DNA of 16,906 nt, taken from positions 1-16,906 of the forward strand of contig CAKOGP040001819.1 of the NCBI GenBank assembly GCA_933822405.4, written 5' to 3'. How positions within the stretch are numbered: the stretch's first letter is position 1; the number at the start of each line of letters is the position of its first letter. Positions 1 through 8,587 of this stretch are shown piece by piece. The position numbers and the translations under genes were made by a program. The stretch is from Cylindrotheca closterium (taxonomy: Eukaryota; Bacillariophyta; Bacillariophyceae; Bacillariales; Bacillariaceae). The notes beneath the pieces are model-generated. The model saw nothing but the letters and a program-made list of their open reading frames with translations. It was not told where the DNA came from and did no database searches.

Positions 1-2
1 CC

Positions 3-323
3 ACTTATACTGGCTGTGATAACACACCAGCAGTGTCATGGCGCACAAAAGGATCGTCCACCTCTCGAAAGGCAAGAGCAAGAATATTACGGTTAGCGGC
101 AGGATTACAGCGGGAACAAAGAGCACACCATCGTATTGGGCACTTATCTGGAACGAACAATCGAATGGCTGACGATGCTAGCCGACTGTGGCACCTGTCT
201 GACGCCGAATTTATCTCATATTTTAATCATTGGGGGCCAACAGCTAGTAACAACTGTCAGCCCAAAAACATCATTGAAACTCTTTTAGGCCCAATTGGAG
301 TCTGCGAAATCCAAAGCGATTGA
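3..323 (+). pseudogene. Retroelement polyprotein 3' end (RNase H region), partial
   Basis: An open frame runs from the window edge to a TGA. Its 5' part lies outside the window, so no start is assigned. The translation begins with YTGCDNTPAVSW and later has HLSGTNNRMADDASRLW followed by a LSDAEFISYFNHW tail. A GCDN...AVSW segment, then a basic helix, then H-x-G-x-N-x-M-A-D-D-A-S-R matches the end of the RNase H-like domain that follows reverse transcriptase in algal and oomycete retroelement polyproteins. The last D of MADDASR fits the final acidic residue of the RNase H active site. No integrase or LTR is seen downstream, and an unrelated host gene starts about 130 bp later. This is probably the 3' remnant of an element whose RT lies to the left. 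Whether that copy is intact cannot be judged. The family (copia, gypsy or DIRS-like) is not resolved. Confidence 0.7.
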
Positions 324-457
324 GAAGGATGAGCAATCGCAAACGCGAATTTTGTATGTGCCGATGTGGTTCACCATCCGGGTTCCAGTTTGGATTTCAA
401 CAATAATCAAAGTTGTCCTTGTCATTTACCTTTGTCATTTACGTAAAGTATTTCAGC

Positions 458-3142
458 ATGGCGCGGAGCACAACTAAGGACAACAGGACACGAGCAGGAC
501 GGGCAGGATCACAGCCCAAAAAGAAGAGCAAACCAACTATTTTCAAATGCCCTTTTACTGAGCAAAATGTCTACATCGAAAGGGCAACGTTGGCTGATTT
601 GAAATCTAAATCAACGTACCATTCGAATGGGAAGAAAAGGCTGTGGATATTGAGCTCGTCCCAGCTTCGTCATGAACTATATGCTGATGCAGCACAAGCT
701 ATTGCAAGTCGTGAACAAGCTCTACTTCCAAGTTTCGGTGGTCGGTCTTGGGAGGTGACTTGCTGTATGAGTGAGGAAAATAGCAACACCCTTTTTCGAG
801 CGTGGAAAGGCAAGATGGAATTAGCTGTCTTACCACATGTGATGGAAAAGATTCCAGATCCCCCGCGATGGCCGGGAAGAAAAAGCCAGCAATTGGATGA
901 ATACTTCGAGAATGATGACGATCAAAGTATTGTCAACTTACAATCGAGAGAAGTATCAACTTTAAGCTCGGTTGCCTGGGACTTGAAGCATTTGTATCCT
1001 GTGCCAGTTGTTAGCACAAAATGGCTCTCTCCATGTCGTAAAAATTTTACATCTCGCAAGATGGCCTGGGATCATGCGACAGAGCTTGCCAAAAAAGAAA
1101 TATTGATCGACAAACACATTTTGGGCATCGGCGCAACGGGGAAGTTGCTCCAACCAACAATACCCTCGGCACCCATGGCCTTGAAGATTGGCAAGCTAAG
1201 ATTTGAAAGGGATGGACTATGGGTTGTAAATCAAGAGTTGACATGGCAAGAAGATCGCCAGGTGGTCCTGGAAGAAGAACAAGCAGAAGATGAGGCGAGA
1301 AAAGAAACGGCTGGCAAAAAAAGCAAGAGAGAAAAGAAAAGAAATTCAGCTGGAAATAACCATGGGTCGGGCCAGCAAGAGATAGAAATAGATAGCAAAC
1401 AAGTTTATGGATGGAATTCTAAGAAAGCGATGAAAACAGCCCCCCTCTCCTATGGGGCCAGAAAACTTGAATACCGCGAAGAGAAGCAAAATGGTTTGGT
1501 CGGAACGAAACTTACCTTGAAACAGGCCAAATCCGAGCTACGAGAGCTATGGAAGACACTCTCTGAAAATGAGCAAACGCACTGGAAAGAAAGACTTTCC
1601 TCTTCGCTTGCATGTGAAGGAATGTCAACGGAAAGCTCGGGGGAGTCCTGCGTCGAGGATATCAAACAAGGAGAAGGTGATGTAGAAAACAGCAATCACA
1701 AGAAAAGTAACTCTTCGAGCAAAAATTGTGCAACGGAAATTCGTGTCCCGCATATCTCTGCCACCAGTCAGTATTTGGCAACATTGAAATCCCTTACTCC
1801 TTCTAATATGACACCGGAACCACAAGTTGCTGTCCCAAAAGGTGTGGAAGAAAAAAATGGAGAAAAGTCGGTAACTGCGTCTCAGCTTCGAGTATTGCAT
1901 CGGAGCAGTGAGGTCAATTCTGTAACCACTTTGCAGACGCCGCAAGACAGCAACGAAAAAAAGAACGCAGATGGTTCGATTCGACCAAACGAAGCAGCAA
2001 CGAATGAAGGTAGTGTAAGACCGGTGGAAAGTGCAAAGGCCAGGGATCAAAACAACAAAACCTCATCGATTGTTCAAGTAAGTACTCGACAAAGCCGGGG
2101 TCGTCAACGCTCCTCTCGCCGCAAACACCCAACCGACAAGGCGAAGCAGCGCTGGTGCCTTAACGACGAGCAAATGGAGCTCTGCTACACTTCATGCATG
2201 AGCCACTATGAAGATGTTATGAGAACTGTAAAGGCAAGGGATCTAGCTAGAGAGCTTGCCGATGGGTTTGACGTTCTTAGGGAGCGAGGAAGAGGTAGAT
2301 TCGACATGGAATTACCGGCATTCGATACAGAGGCGTTCTCATTCTTGATCGATCTGCAGAAGGCTCCTTGGATGCCAATTGTCAAATGTATTCTGGGAGA
2401 AGAGGTATCTCTCATCCATAAAGGATGCTTCTTGTCTTTGCCCGATGCAGAGACTCAGGTATATCATCAAGATGGTGTCCATCTGAACAGCCAAACTCAA
2501 AAGCCCTGCCACGCAATCAACGTGTTTGTGCCGCTAGTAGATCTCACACCCAGGAATGGACCGACTGAATTCTGCCTTGGGAGTCACATATTAGGAAACG
2601 AGGGATTCGACAAAGACTTTGTCGAAATACCCAAACCGACAGCTGGCACACCTGTTATTTTTGATTATAGATTGGGTCATCGAGGCTTGGGGAATTCCAG
2701 CTCAAAGTGCAGGCCCATTGTCTATTGTACGTATGCACGAGGAGCCGTGGATGGCAAAGAGTTCCGAGATAGCGTAAATTTTTCGAAACGAAGGTATCAC
2801 AAGATTGGAGAGTTGACGCAAAAGCCATTGTCGCGAGAGGAACGTAGATTGAACCGCAAACGATCCTTAGAGAGTAGACAAATTAAAGCTGAGGCAAAGA
2901 AGATCGCAAAACTGGAGCAACAACAGACACTCGCGAAAGGAAAAGAGAATGAAGTGGAAAAGCAGAATTTTGTTAAATCTTCTGTTGTGTCGAGGCCACA
3001 AAATTTCGACTTTCCGACCGACCAGAACGAGTGGCAAGCCAATGTGGCTATTGAGAAAATTTACTCCTCTGAAGGAAAAAAGACTGCTGAACCATGTCAT
3101 TTGCCTCCTCCAGTGACAACTGGAGACAACCAATCTGATTGA
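458..3142 (+). CDS. Large protein with C-terminal PhyH-type Fe(II)/2-oxoglutarate dioxygenase domain
   Basis: Single-exon gene of 894 residues. The ATG at 458 is the first in frame and has a good context (A at -3, G at +4). Residues about 566-786 resemble the phytanoyl-CoA dioxygenase (PhyH) fold: VYHQDGVHL gives the HxD iron ligands (H670, D672), an NVFVPLVDLTPRNGPTEF strand pair follows, HRGLGN gives the distal iron ligand (H741), and CRPIVY gives the 2-oxoglutarate-binding Arg (R752). All cofactor residues are present, so an active oxygenase is expected; the substrate is unknown. Residues about 328-380 look like a degenerate HMG box, with a Y-x2-RK-x-E-x-R helix, then SELRELWKTLSENEQTHW (W365, W376). 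The N-terminal 300 residues are not recognised. Residues about 270-320 and 790-850 are highly charged, Lys/Glu-rich and probably helical. No signal peptide is seen. A nuclear or chromatin role would be inference from the HMG-like piece and basic tracts. Convergent with the next gene. Confidence 0.85.
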   Translation: MARSTTKDNRTRAGRAGSQPKKKSKPTIFKCPFTEQNVYIERATLADLKSKSTYHSNGKKRLWILSSSQLRHELYADAAQAIASREQALLPSFGGRSWEVTCCMSEENSNTLFRAWKGKMELAVLPHVMEKIPDPPRWPGRKSQQLDEYFENDDDQSIVNLQSREVSTLSSVAWDLKHLYPVPVVSTKWLSPCRKNFTSRKMAWDHATELAKKEILIDKHILGIGATGKLLQPTIPSAPMALKIGKLRFERDGLWVVNQELTWQEDRQVVLEEEQAEDEARKETAGKKSKREKKRNSAGNNHGSGQQEIEIDSKQVYGWNSKKAMKTAPLSYGARKLEYREEKQNGLVGTKLTLKQAKSELRELWKTLSENEQTHWKERLSSSLACEGMSTESSGESCVEDIKQGEGDVENSNHKKSNSSSKNCATEIRVPHISATSQYLATLKSLTPSNMTPEPQVAVPKGVEEKNGEKSVTASQLRVLHRSSEVNSVTTLQTPQDSNEKKNADGSIRPNEAATNEGSVRPVESAKARDQNNKTSSIVQVSTRQSRGRQRSSRRKHPTDKAKQRWCLNDEQMELCYTSCMSHYEDVMRTVKARDLARELADGFDVLRERGRGRFDMELPAFDTEAFSFLIDLQKAPWMPIVKCILGEEVSLIHKGCFLSLPDAETQVYHQDGVHLNSQTQKPCHAINVFVPLVDLTPRNGPTEFCLGSHILGNEGFDKDFVEIPKPTAGTPVIFDYRLGHRGLGNSSSKCRPIVYCTYARGAVDGKEFRDSVNFSKRRYHKIGELTQKPLSREERRLNRKRSLESRQIKAEAKKIAKLEQQQTLAKGKENEVEKQNFVKSSVVSRPQNFDFPTDQNEWQANVAIEKIYSSEGKKTAEPCHLPPPVTTGDNQSD

Positions 3143-3369
3143 TCTGTGTGATTATCTATTCCAGCTATTGCTTAACGCATTGACTACGTTTTCAGAGTGC
3201 TGTAACTATTTTGAAAGGCAATGAATAGTAAGAAAATCAATGAACATTATTTCGTCACTGTAGCGCAATATTGTGCAATTAGCGAGCCGACTAGCGAGTG
3301 AAAGGACAACAGCATCTCAATTTTTCTAATTGATATTTACCTATTAGTTGTACCAATGTAGGACCTACT

Positions 3370-3837
3370 CTATTTGGATCCACTTCGAAGTAATCGCTTA
3401 TACTGCGCTTCGAATGACATGTCTTGCACTCGGGATTCTTCCTTCTCTGTGTAGTATTCTTCAATCTTCTCCATTCTGCTTTCGAGATGTTCTTCGAGCT
3501 CTCCAGCTCGCTCTTCTCGACTCCTCTCACGTGATGTTTTCTTTGGCGGTAAAATTCCACCATATCTGGAAACTCTATACTGACTACTTTTCAAAACTAG
3601 ATCCCAACCCGGCTCCCACCCGGCTCCTGTTTCTGTATCAAAGCTACCGTATGTACCGTCTCGGAGGGCCTTCTTCCGAATTGTGTTCGCTACTCTTTTT
3701 GACACAATTGGACTTCGCCATATTTGTTTTGCCGGTTGAGCAATATGGCTTTCAATCTGAACGGATGGCTTCAGAATCTTTTGTGGTTTCAAAGCTTCTG
3801 CTCCCTTCTCGCATAGACTACGTAGTGCAGCTCTCAT
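3370..3837 (-). CDS. Probable mitochondrial large-subunit ribosomal protein (mL59/mL64-like)
   Basis: Single-exon 155-residue protein. The ATG at 3837 has A at -3. The N-terminus (MRAALRSLCEKG) is Arg-containing and free of acidic residues for the first nine positions, compatible with a mitochondrial presequence. The core reads WRSPIVSKRVANTIRKKA, then LRDGTYGSFDTETGAGWEP, a compact basic segment with a W-x-P-x-[IVL]-S-x-R pattern that recalls the mL59 (fungal MRPL25)/mL64 mitoribosomal family. The C-terminal 60 residues are a charged helix (SREERAGELEEHLESRMEK), as in many mitoribosomal proteins. The family name is from memory of the motif, not a search. The alternative is a stramenopile-specific basic protein. 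The stop lies 227 bp from the stop of the convergent upstream gene. No obvious promoter motif was seen. Confidence 0.6.
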   Translation of the reverse strand: MRAALRSLCEKGAEALKPQKILKPSVQIESHIAQPAKQIWRSPIVSKRVANTIRKKALRDGTYGSFDTETGAGWEPGWDLVLKSSQYRVSRYGGILPPKKTSRERSREERAGELEEHLESRMEKIEEYYTEKEESRVQDMSFEAQYKRLLRSGSK

Positions 3838-4134
3838 GCTTCCTGTTGCTCAGTATTTTGAAATGTGCAATTATGGGCCAGCTGACGATGGTGGCTGCTG
3901 TGGTCAAGTGCGTTATTTCCCTCGACTACTTGGACTAGATTCTAGAAGAAAAAGTGTGTACAGTAGGAAAAATAGTACCTACAGTAGCCAGTATTAAAAT
4001 ACGTACTACGAAACGATTTGACAACAAATGTGGGTACCAGCGTCGTCACTCCTCGGATAAAAATATTGCACTAGCGTATGGATTAATTATGTAGTTGATA
4101 GCATGAGCTGTTCTGTGACAAGTCTTCATCGAAG

Positions 4135-5535
4135 TCACAGTTCTGTTGAATACCGTTCTCTTGTCTTAACAACTTTCTTCTTTTTCCGTCGCGCTCCAGC
4201 AAGACTATCTTCTCCTATAGCATCATCCTGGTCATCGGTGAAGCGATCCTCCCAACCGCGCTGTGGAAGACGGTGGATGCTCTTGAACTCGTCCTCGATT
4301 GCCAGTTGGCCATGAGCTTCTTCATCGTGGTATACATAGTGATACTCCGCTCTTCTTCTTGGGGCTTTCGCACATCGGAACCCAATGTTCGCAGCGGTCG
4401 TTGTGGCGTGCAAGGTGGCTCGGGCTCCCAATGTTGCAGCATGATTATAGTTTCCTGTAAGTGAGTCCACGAAGCTGCCGCCACGCACGATTCGGGATTT
4501 GTGTTTGCCACCACGTTGCCACTCCCACACGTTGCCAGTCATGTCATAAAATCCTAGCTTGTTTGGTGGGTATGTCTTTACTGGACTGGTTGCCCTCCAC
4601 CCATCTTTTGCACTGTTTTCTGTTGGAAATTCAGAATCGCCCCATAAATTGGCATATTGCTCTGCAGTTTCCCACGAATCGTCATCTCCCCAGCTATACA
4701 CTGTTCGGTTGGAGGGCCCGTAGTGGCCAGCACGAGCTGCTGCCTCCCATTCCCACTCACCTGGTAATCGTTTTCCTTTCCATTTGCAGAAGTCTGCCGC
4801 ATCTCTGTGGCTCACGTGGACTACTGGGTGGTCTTCCCGATGCTTGTAAGAAGACTGAGGGCCTTCAGGGCGTCTCCAGTATGCCCCAGGCACAATCACC
4901 CAGTGTGGTGCTTCTGGGTCGCCTTCTTCTATCTCAGTGGTGGATGGGTTTAAAAATGAGACAAGGCAAAACGACCATCCATATCTTTCTGCCTCTGTTT
5001 CGTAATTCTGGGCTCTCACAAATTTCCCAAACTCTTTGTTCGATATAGGACTTTCATCCATGAAGAAAGGCTCGACGTGTACCACTCTTGGAGGCATGAC
5101 GCCTCCATCAAGTTCATGTATTTCAACATGACCAAACGGTTTTGGTCCTGTCTTGTCCATAGGCTTGTGTCGCCGGTCTTTCAATGTTTTTTCTCGGTCA
5201 ACTTCAGGAATATCATGAGCGGGTTTTAGTGGATGTTCCAGCAGGTCTTTTTCTTCTATTTTCCTGTGTGTCTCATCAAATGCAGTCCCAAAAATGAAAC
5301 TGACACCATTACCTTCGTCAAAACCAACGCGCCTCCCCGTGCTTGTGTCGTGTTTTCCAACGTAGACCATTCCAGCATAGTTCTCGTCATTAGGATCAGG
5401 ATGATCTTCGAGCTCTTCATTACTCCAATCCCTCACCTTCTCAGCCCCAACAACAACAACACCACTCCAAGATGTGACAACCGAAAAAAATGACAACACG
5501 AGTGCCGGCAAAGAAAGTGGCCGCTGGAATCTCAT
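4135..5535 (-). CDS. FGE/sulfatase-modifying-factor family protein lacking catalytic cysteines (SUMF2-like), secretory
   Basis: A 466-residue single-exon gene. The ATG at 5535 opens a signal peptide (MRFQRPLSLPALVLSFFSVV, then Val-rich to about residue 30). The formylglycine-generating-enzyme (FGE-sulfatase) domain spans about residues 133-389. Its landmarks are WRRPEGPQSS (220-229), HPVVHVSHRDAADFCKWKGK (236-255), RLPGEWEWEAAARAG (256-270), YSWGD, DMTGNVWEW (331-339), RGGSF (351-355) and NIGFRCA (383-389). Active FGE carries two redox cysteines (C336/C341 in human SUMF1) just after GGS[FY]. Here the aligned positions, five apart, are D357 and N362, and no Cys lies nearby. This matches the layout of SUMF2/pFGE, which binds FGE and sulfatases but is inactive. 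NRT (276-278) is a possible N-glycosylation site. A 77-residue C-terminal extension contains RRKKKK and ends in STEL, which may be a weak KDEL-type retrieval signal (human SUMF2 ends PGEL). Enzymatic inactivity is inferred. Confidence 0.9.
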   Translation of the reverse strand: MRFQRPLSLPALVLSFFSVVTSWSGVVVVGAEKVRDWSNEELEDHPDPNDENYAGMVYVGKHDTSTGRRVGFDEGNGVSFIFGTAFDETHRKIEEKDLLEHPLKPAHDIPEVDREKTLKDRRHKPMDKTGPKPFGHVEIHELDGGVMPPRVVHVEPFFMDESPISNKEFGKFVRAQNYETEAERYGWSFCLVSFLNPSTTEIEEGDPEAPHWVIVPGAYWRRPEGPQSSYKHREDHPVVHVSHRDAADFCKWKGKRLPGEWEWEAAARAGHYGPSNRTVYSWGDDDSWETAEQYANLWGDSEFPTENSAKDGWRATSPVKTYPPNKLGFYDMTGNVWEWQRGGKHKSRIVRGGSFVDSLTGNYNHAATLGARATLHATTTAANIGFRCAKAPRRRAEYHYVYHDEEAHGQLAIEDEFKSIHRLPQRGWEDRFTDDQDDAIGEDSLAGARRKKKKVVKTRERYSTEL

Positions 5536-6290
5536 GTTTGTATTGGTTTCCAATTGAAAACGTGGTTAAGATTGTGACTATGGGTCGCCTCGGAAGACTT
5601 CAATCAAGTGCAGAGGTGTGCAACCGGAAATACAGTACCTGGTACTCGTGTGAAATAAGAGATGTTGCAGCCTACCTTCTACTGTACCGGTAGACCGCTT
5701 TCAAAACTTGTTTCGTGACTTGTGGAGGCCTTTATAATGCCCGTAGCAATCGTGCAAATCAACCTTTGAGGTACATGTTTTGGATGGTACTCGTACCGTA
5801 CCATCCTTCTTTTTGAAACTTAAAAACAACAACACAAAACTATTATAAACGGACGTGATAGTTTATACTGTACATGTGCCTACCTCGTCAAAAGCTGCTT
5901 CTCTGCAGTTGTCCTATCACCTTCGATTACTATGAATATCAACCGAATTGTCATTGAAGCGCATCTGACTCTTTGAAGAAAATCCCCAAACTGGCAGTGG
6001 CAATTTTCAATCACGATATTCCTCGGAACTTAGAGGAGTTCTTCGAAATCCAGGGGACGGGAGGCTGTACCTCTTATTTTGCATCCAGTCGTAGCATATA
6101 GTCTTCAGAGGATTGTCAGCTGCCCGAAGTAGCACAAGAAGAGCAGGATCCCAAGAAAACCTGTACAGTGGGCCTTGTAAATATATAACACACAATTTGA
6201 ATAATACGCAGAACCATCTTCACTGAACCTACACTACGACTCTTGGTATATTTGCTTGTTGGTACTGGTTCAACAAATGCTCTGCAAGTG
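5536..6290. other. Intergenic region with small GTAC hairpin
   Basis: This 755-bp gap holds the 5' flank of the SUMF2-like gene and the 3' flank of ATP23, both on the minus strand. Only short frames without recognisable similarity occur. The clearest structure is an exact inverted repeat, GGATGGTAC at 5782-5790 and GTACCATCC at 5798-5806, with a 7-nt spacer. A second GTAC-containing palindrome (GTACCTGGTAC) lies near 5635-5645. No RNA gene was recognised. Confidence 0.5.
5782..5806. repeat. 9-bp perfect inverted repeat (hairpin)
   Basis: The arms GGATGGTAC and GTACCATCC are exact reverse complements separated by seven bases (TCGTACC). The site lies about 250 bp upstream of the SUMF2-like start codon. 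It could be a regulatory palindrome or simply part of the GTAC-rich background seen elsewhere in the window. Confidence 0.6.
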
Positions 6291-7117
6291 TTAATTGTCA
6301 TTGAAGGGCTGTTGGTCAGAAAAGGCGTTTGCGAACACCTTGTTCACGCATTTTCTGCCTTGCTTTGGAAACAAGTTGTTTGTAGCACAAATTGCTTTCT
6401 GCTTTACGCAAAAGGACTGTAGTTGACTAAAAGCATTTCTACATTCAGCGGCTTTCGCCGCTCGGATCTCCGAATAGGCAAGGTTTTCACACTGTTGGAG
6501 ATCCAATTTCAACTTCTGAACATCATATAGATGAATCAGCTCGTGGGTTAGAATTTCTGATAGCTCTTCTGGATCTGAACGGACTCGGTTGTGACAGATG
6601 ACAACTGACAGCGGCGTGGGTCCTAGCAAAAATGCCCGTGCCCCGCCCTGGAAGTGAAAAACACCGAGATGAACTTGAGAAACAAAGCAAAAATTATTGC
6701 AATCAACATGCTACGTACTTCGGGCCCGACAGTCGAGCATTTTCTGCATTTCAGCTCAATTGCCAACGGGTTGGTTGGAGTTGACTCGGTTGATGAATCT
6801 GATGCGGATGTAGCGATTGCTCGAGGGGGATCAACATCCATATTAACACCTTGGAATTTAGTCCATTTTCTCAACAAATGCGGCTGAGTTGTTTCCACAG
6901 GGAGATACAATACAACACCATCTCGGGATTTCTCTACTCGGAGCTGCTTCGGGTCCCCTCCACCAATTGCCTTTAACAAAGTCAGTGGTGGTGATTCGTC
7001 ATTATCGCCATTCGTCAAACCTGAAACTAACTGCTGCAATACATTTACGCATTTGCTACACGACGGTGATAAGCTCGCAGGTCCGGTTGGGTTGTCGGAT
7101 TCCTCCGTTGATGTCAT
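6291..7117 (-). CDS. ATP23: Mitochondrial inner-membrane metalloprotease ATP23 (peptidase family M76), two exons
   Basis: Exon 1 is 7117-6719 and exon 2 is 6647-6291; the 71-bp intron 6648-6718 has GT (GTACGT) and AG (CTTCCAG) ends in phase 0. The spliced product is 251 residues, within the usual 190-270 range. The zinc-metalloprotease motif HELIH (168-172) sits in EILTHELIHLYD. The family signature is present on both sides: C20xxC23, C124xxC127 followed by STVGPE-GGARAF across the splice, VVICHNR, then a Cys-rich tail CENLAYSEIRAA, AEC, FCVKQKAICAT and CVNKVFANAFSDQQPF. In yeast, Atp23 processes and chaperones Atp6 for F1Fo-ATP synthase assembly in the intermembrane space. The conserved cysteines fit Mia40-type disulfide import, which would explain the lack of an obvious presequence. 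About 40 residues between the Cys motifs (Ser/Thr-rich, near 100-118) look like a lineage-specific loop. The start ATG is the first in its frame. Confidence 0.95.
6648..6718 (-). other. Intron of ATP23
   Basis: The donor GTACGT directly follows the GAA codon of the STVGPE motif, and the acceptor TTTTTCACTTCCAG precedes GGCGGGGCACGG. Splicing joins GPE to GGARAF, the expected family sequence. Its length (71) is not divisible by three, and read-through enters a stop a few codons into exon 2. Confidence 0.93.
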
Positions 7118-7234
7118 CCTATTAGTACAGACTAAGATTACAAATCAGAAACTGATTTCAAGCTTTTCAGACTACTGATTTCAGACTGAATGGCTTTTAT
7201 ACTATGCTGGTGCAACTATTTATACTAAATCCCC

Positions 7235-7318
7235 CGGGGAAAAATAAGGGGGAAGAGGAAGAAAAAGGAAAGAAAAGAAAACGAAGAGGAAAGAAAAGAA
7301 AAGAGGAGAAAGCAACAG
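7235..7318 (+). repeat. Purine-only low-complexity tract
   Basis: From about 7239 to 7311 the plus strand is almost entirely A and G (GGAAGAAAAAGG, GAAAAGAAAAC, GAAAGAAAAG runs). Such polypurine-polypyrimidine tracts can form triplex DNA. It lies about 120 bp upstream of the ATP23 start codon, so it could affect that promoter. On the minus strand it gives an apparent Phe/Ser/Leu-rich peptide, which is a composition artefact. Confidence 0.75.
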
Positions 7319-7764
7319 GATTGCAATAAAGTGTCTTTACAACACAGCACTGGCCTCATGCATACCGTCGCAAGAATATATGCTCTATGATCCCAGGATT
7401 TTGACGGATTTTGAACAAGGTAACAATGATTGTTTGATGTATGTTGACCGATGCCTCTGAAACTTTTGAAATGACGTTCGATCACCTCTAATAACATCAT
7501 CTGTGCCTTCATATCGCAGATCCAATCAGAAATCGGAGATTTATCGCACTCTGAATTTGAGGTCACGAACATTTCAAGATATGCAGCGTAGAAGTTGACG
7601 TCATTGATGATGGTAGTCAGATTTTGCGTCGTCAATGGACTCAATATTTTGGGAATCAAGCAAGGTGAGGAAGGACCAAATCCAGGCTCAAGCTCGCCGC
7701 CAAAGAGACTACATGTGTATTACATGATTGAAGAAATGCAATAATCAACCGTTTTTTGAGTAAG

Positions 7765-8019
7765 ATGCAAAGGCGAAAACAGAGGCAAACTCTTGCTGGG
7801 TTCCTTGATGGCCAAGTTTCCACCATAAGGCCGCGCTACGACAGTTTACTACCGTATGGTCACAGGGGATGGGTTTATTCTGACGAGAAAACAATCAACA
7901 AGGCCTTGGTGCACGGAATTGAGACAATGATTAGATTCCAAAGGTAAAGTGACACCTACTACTAGCAACTATGGCAGTTGTTATCAGTTTCTTACAGGGG
8001 CATGCTCTACCATAAGTGA
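7765..8019 (+). CDS. Possible small two-exon gene, 66 residues, unknown function
   Basis: The ATG at 7765 (A at -3) opens a 60-codon frame rich in charged and aromatic residues (MQRRKQRQTLAGF, RPRYDSLLPYGHRGWVYSDE, NKALVHGIETMIRFQR). In-frame stops lie just upstream. A plausible intron, 7944-7997, has donor CAAAG|GTAAAG and acceptor TTTCTTACAG; splicing would append GMLYHK and a TGA, giving 66 residues. The composition looks coding, but I do not recognise the protein. The short length and a 54-bp intron keep confidence low; it may be unspliced (60 aa), or an exon of something larger. There is no signal peptide or membrane segment. Confidence 0.35.
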
Positions 8020-8289
8020 CACTGAAATGATAGAAATTAATCTATAATATAAATAGAAGATTGAAAACGAAGGTTCTACAGATGGGCGTATCCGTCACCT
8101 CATGCTGTAGCGCTTGTCAATTCGGTTTGGTGGCTGCCACACCCGTTCTTCAGAGCAGCTAGAAGTGATCATAGGGTAACTGTATCGCTAGCTCGTAATC
8201 CAGTGGTAAGGTGAGTCATTAAAACAAGGTGCGACAGTGCTTTATAATACAATGGCAGAGTGGCAGGGCCGTATCTAGCCTGGGCCTAC

Positions 8290-8308
8290 GGTACCAGGTA
8301 CCAGGTAC
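8290..8308. repeat. GGTACCA tandem repeat
   Basis: The heptamer GGTACCA occurs 2.7 times head to tail; each unit contains the palindrome GGTACC. Function is unknown. Confidence 0.7.
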
Positions 8309-8368
8309 TATCCCCCTATAATCATCATTTGCAAGTAATGACGAGTACTAACTTAGTGGAGATTGTCT

Positions 8369-8469
8369 ATTTTTAGTGAATAGCCCGCTGTGATTGGTTC
8401 AGACCACTAAAAATGGGTTGATTTTTAGTGATTTGACTAACTCTCATTGGCTGAAAACCCACTAAAAAT
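8369..8469. repeat. Duplicated hairpin element, MITE-like
   Basis: ATTTTTAGTG occurs exactly at 8369-8378 and 8421-8430, and its exact reverse complement CACTAAAAAT at 8405-8414 and 8460-8469. The order is forward, reverse, forward, reverse, giving two adjacent stem-loops of about 46 and 49 bp. Each loop carries an inverted CCAAT core (GATTGG, CATTGG). The whole 101-bp block has terminal inverted repeats, as in a very small MITE. No clear target duplication was identified. Confidence 0.6.
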
Positions 8470-8587
8470 TGCACCTGCATAATGTAAGAGCCGACTGAAT
8501 AGTCATAAAAATGAACGTCACACAAAACGAGACGGGAGAAGGATGGACATCAGATTTCATCAAACAAAGCTGTCATCTTTAACTGTT

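Noticed and set aside
1625..2050. 141-codon minus-strand frame
   Set aside because: Antisense to the PhyH-type gene, with no motif.
3348..3938. 196-codon plus-strand frame
   Set aside because: It is antisense to the better-supported 155-residue minus-strand gene and has the erratic composition of a shadow frame.
4461..5048. 195-codon plus-strand frame
   Set aside because: It lies entirely antisense to the highly conserved FGE domain.
7225..7659. Minus-strand open frame of 144 codons (with open sequence further upstream)
   Set aside because: It lacks an ATG between the upstream in-frame stop and position 7659, its last 30 residues are the translated purine tract, and no motif is recognisable. 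It could still be part of an unknown exon.
8090..8220. Possible tRNA or small RNA gene
   Set aside because: No T-arm consensus (GGTTCRA) and no cloverleaf pairing could be drawn.
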